From: Warburgia ugandensis | Lineage: Eukaryota; Streptophyta; Magnoliopsida; Canellales; Canellaceae | Reading direction: 5' to 3' | Length of the DNA: 64,000 nt | Assembly: GCA_035236585.1 (NCBI GenBank) | Contig: CP141127.1 | Location: 69,607,495 to 69,671,494 of the forward strand | In this document: piece after piece, positions 49,247 to 62,559 of the stretch | Layout of the letters: every line of letters begins with the position of its first letter | Numbering within the stretch: position 1 is the stretch's first letter | The notes under the pieces: generated by a model | Seen by the model: only the letters and a program-made list of their open reading frames with translations | Databases searched by the model: none | What the model was told of the DNA's origin: nothing | Translations under genes and position numbers: made by a program

Positions 49247-51128
49247 TGGTAAGAACAAATTGCCATGTATCTTGGTGGGACATGGAAAATGAGAGGGAGG
49301 AGAGTCCCATAGTAGCTTGGATCTTGGATACCTCTTTAATGGAGAAGAAGAAAAGATGTCTCTTGACTAAAATCACTAGGCTGCTGGTTTTCTCTTAGTT
49401 TTTAGAAGGATAAGAAGAAAAAACTTTCTTCATTCTTCCTTTACAGAGAAAAAGTGTTGCCTCTTAACTCTTGATTTTCATTTTTGAGAGATGAGAAGAA
49501 GAAAGAACGATTTCTTTCTTGGGTTGGTTCCTCCTTGGTGGAGAAATGGAGAAGATCTCTTGACTCTCACTTTCCTTCTTAATGAAGAAGAATATCTCTT
49601 GGATTTTAGAAAAAGATAGGATTGTCTTTATTCTTTATCCTCTTATTATTTGAAGAGAAAAATGTTACAATCCATTATTTCGTAGTGGAAGATTTACCCA
49701 AGTTTGGCCCATAGTTTCTTTCCCTAGTTGGGAGGTTTCTCAAGTAAATATTATGTCTATTATATGATATATGATTTGCTTATGGTTGCTTATAATGCAT
49801 ATTAACTGTTTGATGTTGTACTTACACAACACAAGTTTTTCATTTGTATTTTATAATTACTGTGGCTTGACTTTTACAACTACAATATGCATTTTAGATG
49901 TTTGTTGAAATTCCCAAGTTATTTACGTAGAGGGGAGGAGTTTCTTATATGATTCTATGTCTCCGTAGTAAGTGGCATGAGAGCCACATCTATGGTTTAT
50001 AATTATCTTAGTGTTGACTAAGGTGAAAATTACATATGGGATTGAGAATTTTAATGAAAGCATATGCTAGTATGGAAACTAAGATGAAAAGACCTTTTAT
50101 GTAAGAGGCTTGTTTACACCCATTGAAACCAATGATGAATGAAAGAAGATTGGCTACTATGAAAATTGAATAACTCCATATCATGGGTAAATTTTCCCTC
50201 ATGAGTTGGGATGGAGAAGTCGTTTGGAGTTCTGTCCACGTAAGTCATGAAAGGGAGATTGGTGGGATATTCCCCTTTACGTGAAGATGGGCTAGGAAAC
50301 AATTAGGCTATAAAAACCTATTATTTGTAATGTTAAAGGTAGTGGTGGTAGAACCAAACTCCCATGTATCTTGGTGGGACTTGGACAAAGTGAGGGAAAG
50401 TTCTATAATAGGATAGATTTGGATAGCTCTATAATAGACAAGAAGAGAAGATGCCTCTTGATTAAGGTCAATTAGCTCTTCGTTTCCTCTCATGAGAGAA
50501 GAAACAAAGGAAAAGCTTTCTTAGGTCCTTGGCAGAAAACTATAGTAGATCTATTTCTCTTTATTTCCTCAAGAATGAAAAAAATAAGAAAACATTTATT
50601 ATGTTGCCTCTTTTCTTTTCCCCAAGTTGAAGCCTTATTTAACTAATGAGACCCCTTCAAAACAAGAGAGTCTAAAACAAAAAATATAAACAATATCACG
50701 CTCTCCTCACAGAAGGATAACCAATTGTATCCAATCTCAGAAGACTGTGTAATTTCTTAGGTTGCCTTTTGTTGGAGAAGAAGAAATGATTATTCTACTT
50801 GGTTATCATCTTATTTAGGGAGGAAATATTGTAATACATTATTATTATATTTATTGGAGTTAGGCCCCATGATTTTTCCATTCACCTTGAAGAGTTTTCC
50901 ACATATTCTTGTGTTTTTGTGTGTTTTACTTGTGGTTACATATTGTGCATATTAGATGTTTGATATTTTGCCTACAAAACTAGATAATGCAAGTTTCCTA
51001 TTTAATGCCTGTGGTTATTGTGATTTGGATTGCACAATTACAATATGCGTCCTAGATGTTTATTAAAATCCACAAGTGATTAACGTAGAAGAAAGGAGCT
51101 TTACATATTCTTTCATATCTCCCTAACA
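49247..51128 (+). mobile_element. Short LTR-LTR element (TRIM-like), copia-style
   Basis: Two diverged direct repeats, 49247-49970 and 50346-51128, share CCATGTATCTTGGTGGGAC near their start. They also share TATTAGATGTTTGATATTTT-like, ACAATATGC, AGATGTTTATT and ACGTAGA blocks to their end. Just after the first comes GTGGCATGAGAGCCAC, resembling the initiator-Met primer-binding site (TGGTATCAGAGCC). A purine-rich AAAGGTAGTGG precedes the second. Only about 375 bp lies between, with no coding capacity, as in terminal-repeat retrotransposons in miniature. No target duplication was found, so the ends are approximate. Confidence 0.65.
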
Positions 51129-53039
51129 TATTTGATTATGGAAACCCATAGTAAGACCCAACTCAAAATTGAATTGATAAATTATAATGAATTAGATTAT
51201 GGATTCAAATTATCTAACCTAGCTTGAACTGTCATCAGCCCTAATCTAGACAATTTCCATGAGCTAGTAGCTTGTAAAATTGCATAATGAATTAATGTAG
51301 TATCATTGCCTTGCATGCACTTGATTGATTGCTAAGGGAACATAGCTTGTGAGTGGCATTAAAAGATGAATGACTACATGGTTTCTTGTTAGGTGATGGG
51401 GCATCTATGGGATGGTGATAATTGGAGACTTGATAGAGCAATATGATAATGAAAATTCTATGGCTACTTATATATGTGCAATACCTTAAAAATCGAATAT
51501 CCATTAAAGTTGAGTAAATAGTATGTGCCTGGCTTAAAGAACTTGTGAAATAGTGGACTTAAGAATCCAAGAGCATGTGATCGCAAAGTAAAATGTGCCA
51601 TCAATCCAACTCCAATACTAGAGGGAAGTATGAGCTTAATTTGTGAGGTGAATCAAGTTCTCTAAAATTGGATTTGTGGATTGGGTGTTTGGTACAAGAA
51701 TTGTTATCCATGGAAAGGCTTATCAAAGGTAGCATTTCTAAAAGAGAATTCACAGCTTTTACATTTAGCTTCCTTTTTGAGAATGAATTGGGCATAATTA
51801 TGTCAAATCTTTTGTAAAAGATAGACTTGTAAAAATTTTAAAATTTGTTTGGAAATCCTAAAATTTACCCTTTTTCTATAGAAGGACCTAAAGTCCAGTT
51901 CCATCTATTCACTCTTTGAACTTATGAAAACATGCCTTTGCCATCCAATTGTTGATGGACCAATACAATCTATGATGGATAGTGCACATGTGACCAAAAT
52001 GTGGGTTTTTGAGGCAAAATAGGGATTTTCATATGTTTTATAGCGCTCGCTTTGAAAATGTTTGGATTAGTAGTTTGGGCATAACATTGAGCCCTAATTT
52101 AGGGTAAAGTTGTCTATAATTCCTCTTTTATTAATACAAAGATTGAAGAAGAGTTAAGATATATTAGATTTTCTGTCAAGCAAAATGAAGGGTCCCTAAA
52201 GTGGAACTGATGGACTAAGAATTGAAGGCAACTATAGTTTGGGAATTGTGGTTGAAGGAATGTGAGTGTTGGTTTGTTTTATCATAAGTGTATGGGCTAT
52301 TGTAGTGTAGCTTATGAAAGTACGGATCGATTCCATGGGGACTCAACTTAAAAAGTGGGAGTTTAAATAAAATTTAATTGATAAAAATTAAAATAAAATA
52401 ACAAAAATTATTGAAAATGAAATCAAAGTTCAAATCTATTTAACTGCTAAAAATTATAGAATTTTCAATTCAAGAAGAAAAAAATAAAATAAAATAACAA
52501 GAAAAATCTACATCACTGTTAATTTCTTCAAATTTGATCATCTTGGGGTTGATCAGCCTTAATCAATGTCTTCAGCATGTCTTTGATTAAATATCCAATG
52601 ATTGGATTAGTCAGATTCCTCAAAATCTTAAAGATCTTGGCTAAATAAGGATTTTGGGATTTGGACAATTTATGTCACTCTCTAGATTTTAGATTAAAGA
52701 TCAAATATGTTAATTAAGCTAAAGAATGTCTTAATAATAAAATTTAAAAATTAATTGAAAATCTGATCTGAAACAGAGGAGAAATTGAGAAATCTTGCTA
52801 GTTAAGGCTAACTCATTGATTAGGTTAAGCCTTAATTAAATCAGTTCAGATTATGCAAATCTTGGATAATAGAATCTAAATAAAACAAAACTAGAATGCG
52901 AACAAGGATAAAGAGGGAATTAAAAAGGGAACACAGATGGAATTAAATCAGAACTACACGGGCAAAAATGGAATATTTGGAAAAAATTTCAAAATTAAAT
53001 GAAAACAAGAAACCTAACAATGGAGGAGGGAGATGATAT
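51129..53039. other. AT-rich spacer, no gene recognised
   Basis: No coding or repeat signature beyond simple AT richness. Confidence 0.5.
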
Positions 53040-53945
53040 AGAGGAAGATGGAGGAGAAGAGGGGAAAAAAAGAGAGGAAATCCATTGGGGTTGGCCAAAG
53101 ACAATAACAAAGGTGAAAACTGCGTCAGGCATTGTCTGGTGATGGTAAACATTGATGTGGAGAGTTGCCGGTGCTGCAGAGAGCCATTACAATGAGGGTG
53201 TGATGGTTGGTCAGAGCAGTGAAGAAGCTGGGAGAGAGAGCAGAGGGATGGCCAGTGTGGTAGATGGTTGGGAGGAGCCAACCAGTAAAATTAGGGCCAG
53301 GGGGGAAGGGGAGGAAGTGAGGCAGAGAGGAGCAAGCATTAGGTAGTGGGCCCATAACTGGTGTGGATAGAGGATAAAGGTAGATGGATTATTTAGATGG
53401 GAAAGCAGGGTAGTGTCAAATAGATGATGAGGGGGAAATAGTGATGAGGTTCCGGCATTGAGATGGAGAAAGGAGAGAAGGCGGGAGAGAAGAGAGAGAC
53501 GGGAGCTGAGAGAGAAACAGAGGCGAAGGAGAAGCAAGGAAGGGATTGAATGAGTGGGAGAGAAGAAGGAGGCTTGGAGCAAACTTTGGCCAGTGGAAGT
53601 ATGAGGCAAAAGAGAGAGGGTGACTGCCTATCAGGTGGAACAAGAGGGAAGAAGAGGGAGAGGGAGAAAGTGAGAAATAGAGAGACGAGAGAAATGATAG
53701 AGAGAGGGAAGTGAGAGAAGGAGAAGAGAGGGAAGTTGGGAGAGAAGGGGGAAGGTGAGGAGAAAGATGAGAGCATGGAGACGAGAGGGAAGAAGAGAGG
53801 GGGGTTGGTGGTCTGCCTATGGTCCAGCCAAGAAGGGAGGTTGAAGAGCAAGTGGAGAGAGAAGAATGAGAAGAATAAGAGGAGAGTGGGGAGGGGAAAA
53901 GAAGAAATAGTTTCCTCTTCTAGCCTAGAAGAGAGAGAGCCTATG
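53040..53945 (+). repeat. Purine-rich (GA) low-complexity tract, about 0.9 kb
   Basis: The + strand is dominated by G and A (GAGAGAGGGAAGTGAGAGAA and similar). Long minus-strand frames here encode only Ser/Leu/Pro/Phe runs, a product of the composition. Confidence 0.85.
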
Positions 53946-55254
53946 AAAGTGGGGCAACCTTAGTTTTATAGCCCTCTCTCCTTCTAAATTTGGTTCCTCC
54001 CCCTTCTTTGGAAACTTCTCTACCTTAGAAATAGGTGTAGCTTTCCATTTTCTCCATGCTTTCCTTTAAAATAGAGTTTCTTTTAAGAATTCATTCCATC
54101 TGCACAATTAATCTTTGATGGGTGATCTGCACCGTTCACTTTTGATTTGAGTCATCCTAGCTTCTTTTGGTTAATCTACAAAATAAAAGATCAAATTAGA
54201 GTCATCTAACCTATACATTATACCTTTGATTAGCTCTAATGATTATCTGATTGTTAAATTTTACAAATTAATGGTTAAATGATTAATTGAATCTAAAATC
54301 AATATCAAGCTAAAAATTGCAAATTTGATCTATTAGATGATCTAATTGAATGCTAAATTAGGGGTATTTGGCCAAAATTAAACACTTAATAGTGAGAAAT
54401 ATGAGAACCCAATCTATGGCAAGTCATCGTATGGCCTCTCAATTTGAAATTCGAGTTTAAAAATGCTTTAGTGACCAATCACTAAGAAGAAAATTTTGGG
54501 GGACTAAGACCTTACAAGTGTATTTTTGGGGCCATAACTTTGAAAAGAGTCCTTTTTTATATGGCACATGTTTTCCTTGTATAAATTGAGTAGTTTGTAA
54601 TGGTTTTGTGGATAATGCCACATTTTTGCTAGAATTTGAGGTAAAATTATCATTTTGTATTTTTATTTTTATTTTTATGATGTATATATGGTTGTTCATT
54701 TTGATGTTTCCGTTAATAACAATGTAGTTGTATGCTTTGGTTTCTATTTTCCCTTTTTAGGTCATTGTATTATTGTCGTCAGTAATAGTAAACTCTACTA
54801 TTTGGTGTCTTTTTTCTTGTTTCAATTGCTAATCTTGATAACCTTACTATAAGGCTACATTATGCTAATCAATTAAAAAAGTACTTCACAAAAGTGTTCC
54901 TCACCTTGCAAAGTAACCTTTGTGGGTTGCGGGTAAGAAGAGAAGTTCTCAATCATTGAAATTACTCACATGACCAAAGAACTTGGATTAGGTTCTATGG
55001 AAGTGCTCTCGGTGATGGGATGGTAAAGACAGAGATGGGCAAACAATTGACATGATGTCCCATGTACCTCAACCTCCAAAAATATTAATAGAGTTGTATT
55101 TTGATTTATTACTTCAATGGAGAGAAACATTGATGTGAGTTATGTGGTTCATAACCTGCATAGTAATGAGAGGTATGATACTCATAACAATTTCATTGTG
55201 GAGGAAGACATGTAAGAAACAGAATAAAAGAGGTTGTTGAGGCATCTCTGATGC
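53946..55254. other. AT-rich spacer, no gene recognised
   Basis: No coding motif was seen. Confidence 0.5.
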
Positions 55255-55542
55255 CTACATAAGCATCTTAGTGTGGTAATTTGCACTTGGCAAGGCAAAA
55301 AGGTCAAGAGGTAGGGGCAAAAGAGGATGGACTTGTTGTTATATTTGTGAAGAAGATGATCACGTAGGGGATCTAAAGCATGAGGAAGCCATGCCTGTGA
55401 TAAGCATCTTAGTGTGGTAATTCACACATGGCAACACAAAGAAGCTAAGAAGTTGGGTAAAAGAAAATGAGCTTGTTGATATATTTGTTGAGGAAAGTGC
55501 CCTTATAGGACACCTAAAACATGAAGAAGCCATGAATGTGGA
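55255..55542 (+). repeat. 141-bp tandem duplication, two units
   Basis: AAGCATCTTAGTGTGGTAAT starts at 55261 and 55402. The first unit can be read as TCCYICEEDDHVGD, reminiscent of a degenerate C-x2-C-x4-H zinc knuckle, but frames are broken and this is weak. Confidence 0.85.
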
Positions 55543-55688
55543 AGTCTAAGGGATGGTAGAAGACAATGATAAAACAACAAATTGCTCATTATTCTCTGAT
55601 AGTGAGTATGAGAGTGGCAGGATTGAAGATGATAGAGTCATTAATGAATGTGTGGATACACATGTCGAGTATAGTGGCTTGAGGAGTA

Positions 55689-55836
55689 TCTAACATCCTG
55701 ATTTTAGAAATATTTACCGATTTTAATTTAGCAAGCAACAAAAATTTATTGGTTTTTTGAAAAATGACCAAAATGCTAAAAAATAAGTATTTTGTGAAAT
55801 ATTTCAACTTCATACTAGGTATTGCTATCAAAACCT

Positions 55837-55887
<51 letters not shown>

Positions 55888-57140
55888 ATATTTGACCTAA
55901 AGATTGTTAGAAGTATATGTCACAGGATCATTACTAGTCACAAGTAGGGTGCCACATCCATTTAAATATATAAATAGTCCATAGTTCAATATTTTACATT
56001 AGTCTTGCATGCCAACAAAATAAGTTATATACAACTCAAAATAAATTATTATATATGGAATTTATCAAATGAATGCGCAAAAAGGGTCTTCATCATACAT
56101 CTAAACAAAACCTGATACTTTCGCCTTCCATGTAGTCCTCGTGCTCGAAGTCGTTGGGGTACCACCTAAAATGTTGATTGTAGGGGGTGAGCAAAACAAC
56201 AGCTCCCGATTTGGAAGAAAATTGATATAAGCTGGCCTGTCAAAAATAGGGCATCCAGTACTATGTATAAATAGATAGGCATCCATAAATTAATAAATGT
56301 CATACATAAGCTTGAGATGGGCAAAAACTAAGGTCTCATTTTCACAAATACCCTAAATAGTCAAAACAAAATGACAAACCATGTCAGATAAAAATCCAAA
56401 TTGAAAACTAGTTATCTAAGTCATGCGAAAAATCCAAAAATTGATTAACCATTGACTTAGTAAAAGCTCTCAATGATGATGTGAAATTGAGGCGTGTAGC
56501 CCTCAGTCCATATAATAAACCTAAATTTATACCACAATGGAAAAACTGATCGATCAGAAAACTATGATGGCATATAGTCCTACCATCAGGGACAACATGG
56601 TCTAGACTCTTGAGAGTGACCGGCATGTCCAACATGCCCAAACCAAAACCCAGACTCCTATGCTCATAAGGCCCTACCATTGCCGTAGGCGACTTTCCCA
56701 GCCTCTATGTTGACTCATGAACACCACATGGTCTATGATTACCATACCTTACCTTTTCAGAGCAATTCCCTGTCATATCAATATCAATATCATCTCATAG
56801 GTCAGTTGCCAATTGCACCTCTTAGCATAGGGTCTCCATGACTTACAATAGTGTAGAGTACGCATGCCTTGGTCTTACCACCATCCCAGACATGCCTGCC
56901 TCCAGGTCTTATGGTACTTGTAGAATACCTATCATAATAGTGATCAAAACTGCATTTGCGGACCTAAAACTACTCAAAGGGTGCATGCCTTAAATATTGA
57001 CATATCTGTATCCATCAAGGCTTACGGCTACTCGTATGGTGCCTACCTAAACACTAATGAAAATCATATCCATTAGGGCTTACAACAAATCATAGAGTGC
57101 TTACCTAAAACAACGATGAGAAATCAAACCATAATCCCAA
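55689..57140 (-). mobile_element. Possible LTR of another gypsy-type element
   Basis: TCTAACATCCTGATTTT at 55689 resembles the U5 end of gypsy LTRs and is followed by a TTTTGAAAAATGACCAAAAT block, as in the LTR at 37991. Diverged tandem units of about 64 bp (GGCTTAC...GTGCCTACCTAAA) lie at about 56870-57130. No partner LTR, primer site or upper boundary was found. Confidence 0.35.
55838..55885 (+). repeat. (CA)24 microsatellite
   Basis: An uninterrupted CA run of 48 bases. Confidence 0.97.
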
Positions 57141-58464
57141 ATAGAAGGCATGTCAATGCTATGTATGAGATCCATTAGTCCTTTATATTCTAAGGACTTA
57201 GTAGTTATAGCTTATGGTTTTTTATGTCATAGCCCTTGTCATAACTAGGTTTCCCTCTTCTATTAAAGTGTGAATGTCCTTTCAATTTTAGGTCCCTCGT
57301 TAAAGAACTAGGTAGTCTTTATGCTACCCTTGGATGATCGTTTAAGTCATCAGTACCCGTTACGACATCATTTTACCATTTCATTAAGTCTTGGAGAACC
57401 TAATGATCCTTTTATGTTTCCTTTCTCTTTTACTTTCAATGTATATTCCCTAGGCTATAGGACTTCCCTAACCTTAAATCAATCACCTATTTGGTGACGA
57501 GGTGCTCTTCCAAGTAGTAGCTTTCCAAGGTGAACATGGAGTTGGCCATTCTTATCATTTGAGTGTTTGTGTTGAATTAACATCCAAATTGATCCTTTTA
57601 ATGTACTCACTAATTTTGAAGGTTAAGTAGAAGTTATTTAGTTAGTTTCCATCTTGGTTGTTGAAGCACACACCTGGCTGCCAACACCAAGTCCCCACAG
57701 TTGGTTTTAGGTAATAACATGTCCTCTTATATAGAGGCATGTTTCCAATCAAGTAAGTGTATTAGAAGTTTTAAGGTTTCCCCACCTTCTAGCGAAGTAT
57801 ACTATATGTTATTCTTAGGTTAGGAGTCCTTTTCCCAATTCTAAATCTAACTAATTGTAAAAATAACTATGACTAGTCACTAAGTCTCATTAAGTGTAGA
57901 ATGGGTTCCTTGTATACCACTCTCCTTCTTCTTGCCTTGGTTAGGTTCAACATCTACACCTACTACCATGGGTCAAAACCTAAGGAAAAATGGGAATAAT
58001 ATGCATTTGATACACAAGCAAACACCTAAGGTCCCTTCTAGTGTGATTTAGCTAAGGTTCAATAGCATTTTCATGTTACTATACTTAGGTGAATGGATTA
58101 GTAGGCCTGCTGGATTTTCCACCAGTCCACAGCCTTAATCAGACATTCTTTAGTTTACTCCAATCCTAGAATCTTTGGTGAAACTTCATAAGGTTCACAT
58201 CAGGAGTGAGGGATAGGATTTTTCCTCCTTGCTAAGTTTTAGCATGGTTTGGGTCCAATTTTGTACCACATAGATATAGGACTACACATTGTTTCTCTTA
58301 GGAATTCTATGGTATATTGTTTTACCATTTCATTATTCTCATCTCTCCTTTCACTTCTATCTTTAACTAGTTGTTATGTCAAGCATGGTGAATCCTTTAT
58401 GATTTGAGTGAATATAATTATTCCAATTTATAGGTTTTAGTGTTCACTTCACTCCCAATTACCA
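57141..58464. other. Spacer, no gene recognised
   Basis: AT-rich with no coding motif. It ends at the solo LTR. Confidence 0.5.
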
Positions 58465-61400
58465 TGTGACACTTGGGTTATAACAACAATAAAATAACAA
58501 TTTATAAAATCAGTTGGGAACCCTGCTTAAAAAAAACTTGATTTTTAAAGTGACCAAAAACAAAACTCTAATGAAGGCATTTATTTCAAAGTCCCGAAAG
58601 TCATAAAATCACAAAACCACGGATTTAACGATGAAATAAAATCCCATTTCTACAAAAAAATTCGACAAAGTCTCCTCTATATTTTAAGCCATTGCACATA
58701 ACACGTGCAATACAAAATCACCTAATAAACACATACAAGACATGACACATGGGAGACTCAGTCTTCATGCCCATCCATTCGAATCAAATACTATTTTCAA
58801 CAAAAATGTGTACTCCAATAGTGGATAAGAAAATCAAGTCAAGACAAAATACTCAGGGTCTGTCCATACAACCATCACATCCAACATGAATTTATATTCT
58901 CACATCTAGGTCATACTGCAATTTATAATAACGTACAGTCCATAAACAATAACCAAAGTGAGGTTCTGAACAAACCTTGTCATCTTTGAAATGTCCTCAA
59001 TACTCCATTTAAAATGTCATCATTTTTTCATGTTCTATCAGCGTGTCAATTTGTTGCAACTATCTGTATCTGAGGCATTGCAAACAAAGCATTGTCTCCG
59101 CAAGCTATTGCTTATGTAGGTGATCACATTCAATAAGAAATACAATGAAATCATGTAGTGCAAAATATCAATGTCATGGTGAATCTCATAAGGTAAAATA
59201 TATACAAGGCACGTCAAATCATCAGACGTCCATAATGAATAACACATGAAATCATAAGTTTGAACAAATCAATATCAAATTTGATCATCATGGCAAGCAA
59301 GGCATAAGCAACACATGGATATGCATTCATAAAAAACAATAAGAATCTATGTCCATATCATAATATAAATGTACGTCATGATGAACAAAACATTGTGCAT
59401 AATCAAGCTCGATGAGTGTCTCAACTACAATCACAACAATGGCAATGAGTACTCATTCCAACATTTAGGGTCTCTAGCCTATAGCTCGCACACTAGGTAG
59501 CTCGCTAGCTCATGGGCCCACCCACATTTGATCGCCCACTAAGGCATCACCTAAAAATCCATGCCATATGAGTATACAAAATAAGAGTATGGGTTACTAT
59601 GCTGTAGTGGTAACCACTCCAGGGTCTCAACCACTGTAGCTCCCCGTCGACATTAGAACGGGAGACTCCTTCTATCTCACATGGGAGAAGGCGAACTTAT
59701 AGTGTGGACTATGTACGATCCCAACCTTATGGACATACCTCCGTCTCGCATGAGAGAAGACGGGCTCTTAGTGTGGATTACTCATGATACCACTCCTACG
59801 GACAATACTTGTGTCTAATTATAATCATCATAAAGTTAGAGAGTAGGTGGCCAACCCTACAACCTTTCGAGTATAGTACCCACCGGGTAAAAGCACCCGT
59901 TATAAATCAACATACCATGAACCAAGAATTGGAATCCGTGCATAATCATTCTAAATAAAACCAAATCGAGAGAGGGAGTAATTCAATATATCAACACCAT
60001 GCATAAAAAATCAGTGTATAACATCCTCAAATAATCCAAATCAATGCCACATAAATGTATTAAGAAGCAGTGTATAAATCATGAGCAAAAGGAGTAGCAA
60101 TCATATCAACAATACATGTTGAAAAGCAATCTCATACAAACATGGTAGGAAATAAAACCCCATGCTTCAAAGTTCTCAAGTAATACATCATGATTTAAGA
60201 AATTATGAAAATATCCCAAATGTAATCATCTACCTCAGATGACGTACTACTTGTTTGTATCTCCTAGTTCAATCAGAACCATCTCCACCGTGGTCTACCA
60301 CAATTCCATCACCTTGATACATATCACATCTAGTCATACTCAGAATCCACTCTATCTAACTTGGATCCTTAATCACACAACATTATATTTTTGTAACATT
60401 ACATTGCATTTAAGACATTCCAATGACTTCTAGTCATAAAATCTCAAGACGGGGCTCACCCTTAATAGCTTATAATTCAATCATACTCAATAGGGCCTCA
60501 CTCATAACTATCTGGTCCTTCTTCTTAATTATATCAACACATATTTTAAAGTTATTAGGCTCATATCACATCAATCATATGTAATTTATCATTTAAATCA
60601 ATTAATCGGGTATTACTATATGAATATTATGCTCAATCGTATCTAATTGAAATCAAATCACTCCATCAAATGATTAAGTCAGTAATCTTACCTTGAACAA
60701 GTCAATCTAAATAATCTCTAGTTGTTTGCTTGGTCGGATTATCCACTAATCACTTCAACTGTGCTCGATCATCAAACATCCACACTGATCTCATCACAGA
60801 TCCTCACCTCATCGTCTCATATCATATAACAACTTAGTAATTCTAATCAATTAATCAAATTAAAATTTTAAACAATTCATATCATCCAATTGGATCCAAT
60901 TTCATACATAGATCTTCAGTTGATCTCAGCCATTGATCTATATTAGCTAAATCATCTCTATAAATGCTTTAGACCCAACATTCTTGTATACATCCTTGAT
61001 CTATACTTTATGAGGATCACTACAGACTACTTGGATTAGAAAAACAAAGTCAGATCATCATAGATCAAATGATCTGACCTCTGATCAAAGGTTTGGGTGA
61101 ATCGAAGGTTAGATCTTCCCTGATTGATAAATGGGAAGATGGGTATCATTTCCCGCATTACCAGAATTGCAGGGGTACTCTTGGATCTCCGAGATTCCTC
61201 TTGGATTGTCCAGAACAAATGTTCAAAGTTCAAGGGTGTAGTAGGGTGTTTGGAGTCAACTTTGCTTGACTCGCTAGGTGAAAGGGGAAGTAGGGGAAAA
61301 GTGGCCAGCTATAAATGTCAAGATGTGCACGCCTGAGCTTGGCCACAGATGGGAAAAATGGAACGGAAGAAGGGTCTTGTCTTGCTGGTCCTTCCATGGC

Positions 61401-62345
61401 CTAGCTGAGCCGGTGTTGGGGAAAAATAAAGGAAAAGGGGGGGGCCTCAGTGTCAGTGCATGGCCGGCTTGTGCACTGATCAGGGAGGGGAAAAAGGAGG
61501 GGGAGATGGGGGATTACAGCTAATCGCTTGGGGGGAAACCTGATTTGGGGTTTCCCATTATCGCTAGTGAAGGTAGGGTTCTAGGGAGGGGAATGGGTGT
61601 CAAAAAATGGTAGAGGGGAATGGGATTGCAAGAAGAGGGGTGATTGCGTCTCTACCTGTCACTGTTGTCTGGGGTTTAAAACCCTTTTCGGTTTTTGTCA
61701 GCGCTGGAAGGAGGAGGGGATATTGCTGTTGAAGAACTCAGTTTGGGTTTCTTCCTGTCGCCAAGAAAATGCCTAGCATAGTAGGGGAAGAGAGATCGGG
61801 CACTAAGGAGGGGGTTGTGTGTGCCGGTAAATGGGAACATGGAGGGCTGCGGCCAGCAGTGGCTGTCAGACCCCTTCTGTTTGAGCTTGACAGAAATAGA
61901 GGAGAGGGAAGGGGAGGGTTTTGGGTTGGCGGATTTTCCAGCAATCCCCTCTCTTTTCTTCCCGTTTCAGCTATACGACGTGGAGGAGGTGGAGTAGGCG
62001 ACGTGTGGCTACTAGCAGTTCATGTGTCATGCCTATTCTGCATCGTGGTGCTGCACTGCATTTCACAAAACGACAAATAGGGGGTGCCATTATCAATTTT
62101 AACCCCCTGAATTTATAAAGCTTTTGGATTTTTCCACCCCGATCTCCGTTTCGCTCAAATTTAGTGTTGTTGGATTTGTCTTGATGCATATGTTCTAAAT
62201 TTGATAGTCTCGAGTCCAAATTTCAAGCCAACAAAGAGGTCATTTTTATAAACTTCATTTCTATATAATTAAATTAAAATTTCTTATCCTCATTAAAATT
62301 ATAATTTAATACATGAAAAATGACCTAAAGTTTAGGGTTGTTACA
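58465..62345 (-). mobile_element. Solo LTR, 3.9 kb, same family as the LTR at 42777-45921
   Basis: On the minus strand it begins TGTAACAACC (62345) and ends AAGTGTCACA (58465). Shared blocks with 42777-45921 include CCAAAGTGAGGT...GAACAAACCTTGTCATCT, CTATCAGCG(C/T)GTCAA, GCTATTGCTTATGTAGGTGATC, TCATGATTTAAGAAA and AATGTAATCATCTACCT. Flanking 5-mers are TACCA (58460-58464) and TGCCA (62346-62350), a target duplication with one change. No primer-binding site or internal region adjoins it, so it is the product of LTR-LTR recombination. It contains a 69-bp duplication (about 59674-59811). Confidence 0.85.
59674..59811. repeat. 69-bp tandem duplication in the solo LTR
   Basis: ATCTCACATGGGAGAAGGCG at 59674 and GTCTCGCATGAGAGAAGACG at 59743, each followed by TTATAGTGTGGA- or TCTTAGTGTGGA-type sequence. 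Confidence 0.8.
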
Positions 62346-62559
62346 TGCCATATAATCTAAGCTATCTTTATAGGTTGGGTTGTAGACTCGCCTAGGACCA
62401 TACTATGATCACCCTTTTCAAGTGAGGTTAAACATAGCTTAAGTTACTGTTATCAGTAGGATTCCATGTTGAATAGCCATTAGACATCTTAATAAGGTTT
62501 AGGTGTATAAAATCCATGAATAGTTTAGTCCCTTAACCATCTGGAACTTAGCCAAGTGG
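62346..62559. other. Spacer right of the solo LTR
   Basis: No recognised feature. Confidence 0.4.

Noticed and set aside
53125-53851. Several long minus-strand frames rich in Ser, Leu, Phe and Pro
   Set aside because: Artefacts of the purine-rich tract, where stops are rare on the pyrimidine strand.
55589-55882. Frame beginning with a Cys-Val run
   Set aside because: Translated CA microsatellite.
58430-58464. Primer-binding site next to the LTR at 58465 (TGGTA on the minus strand)
   Set aside because: Only five bases match. The rest does not resemble the initiator-Met site seen at 42756, so the LTR is treated as solo.
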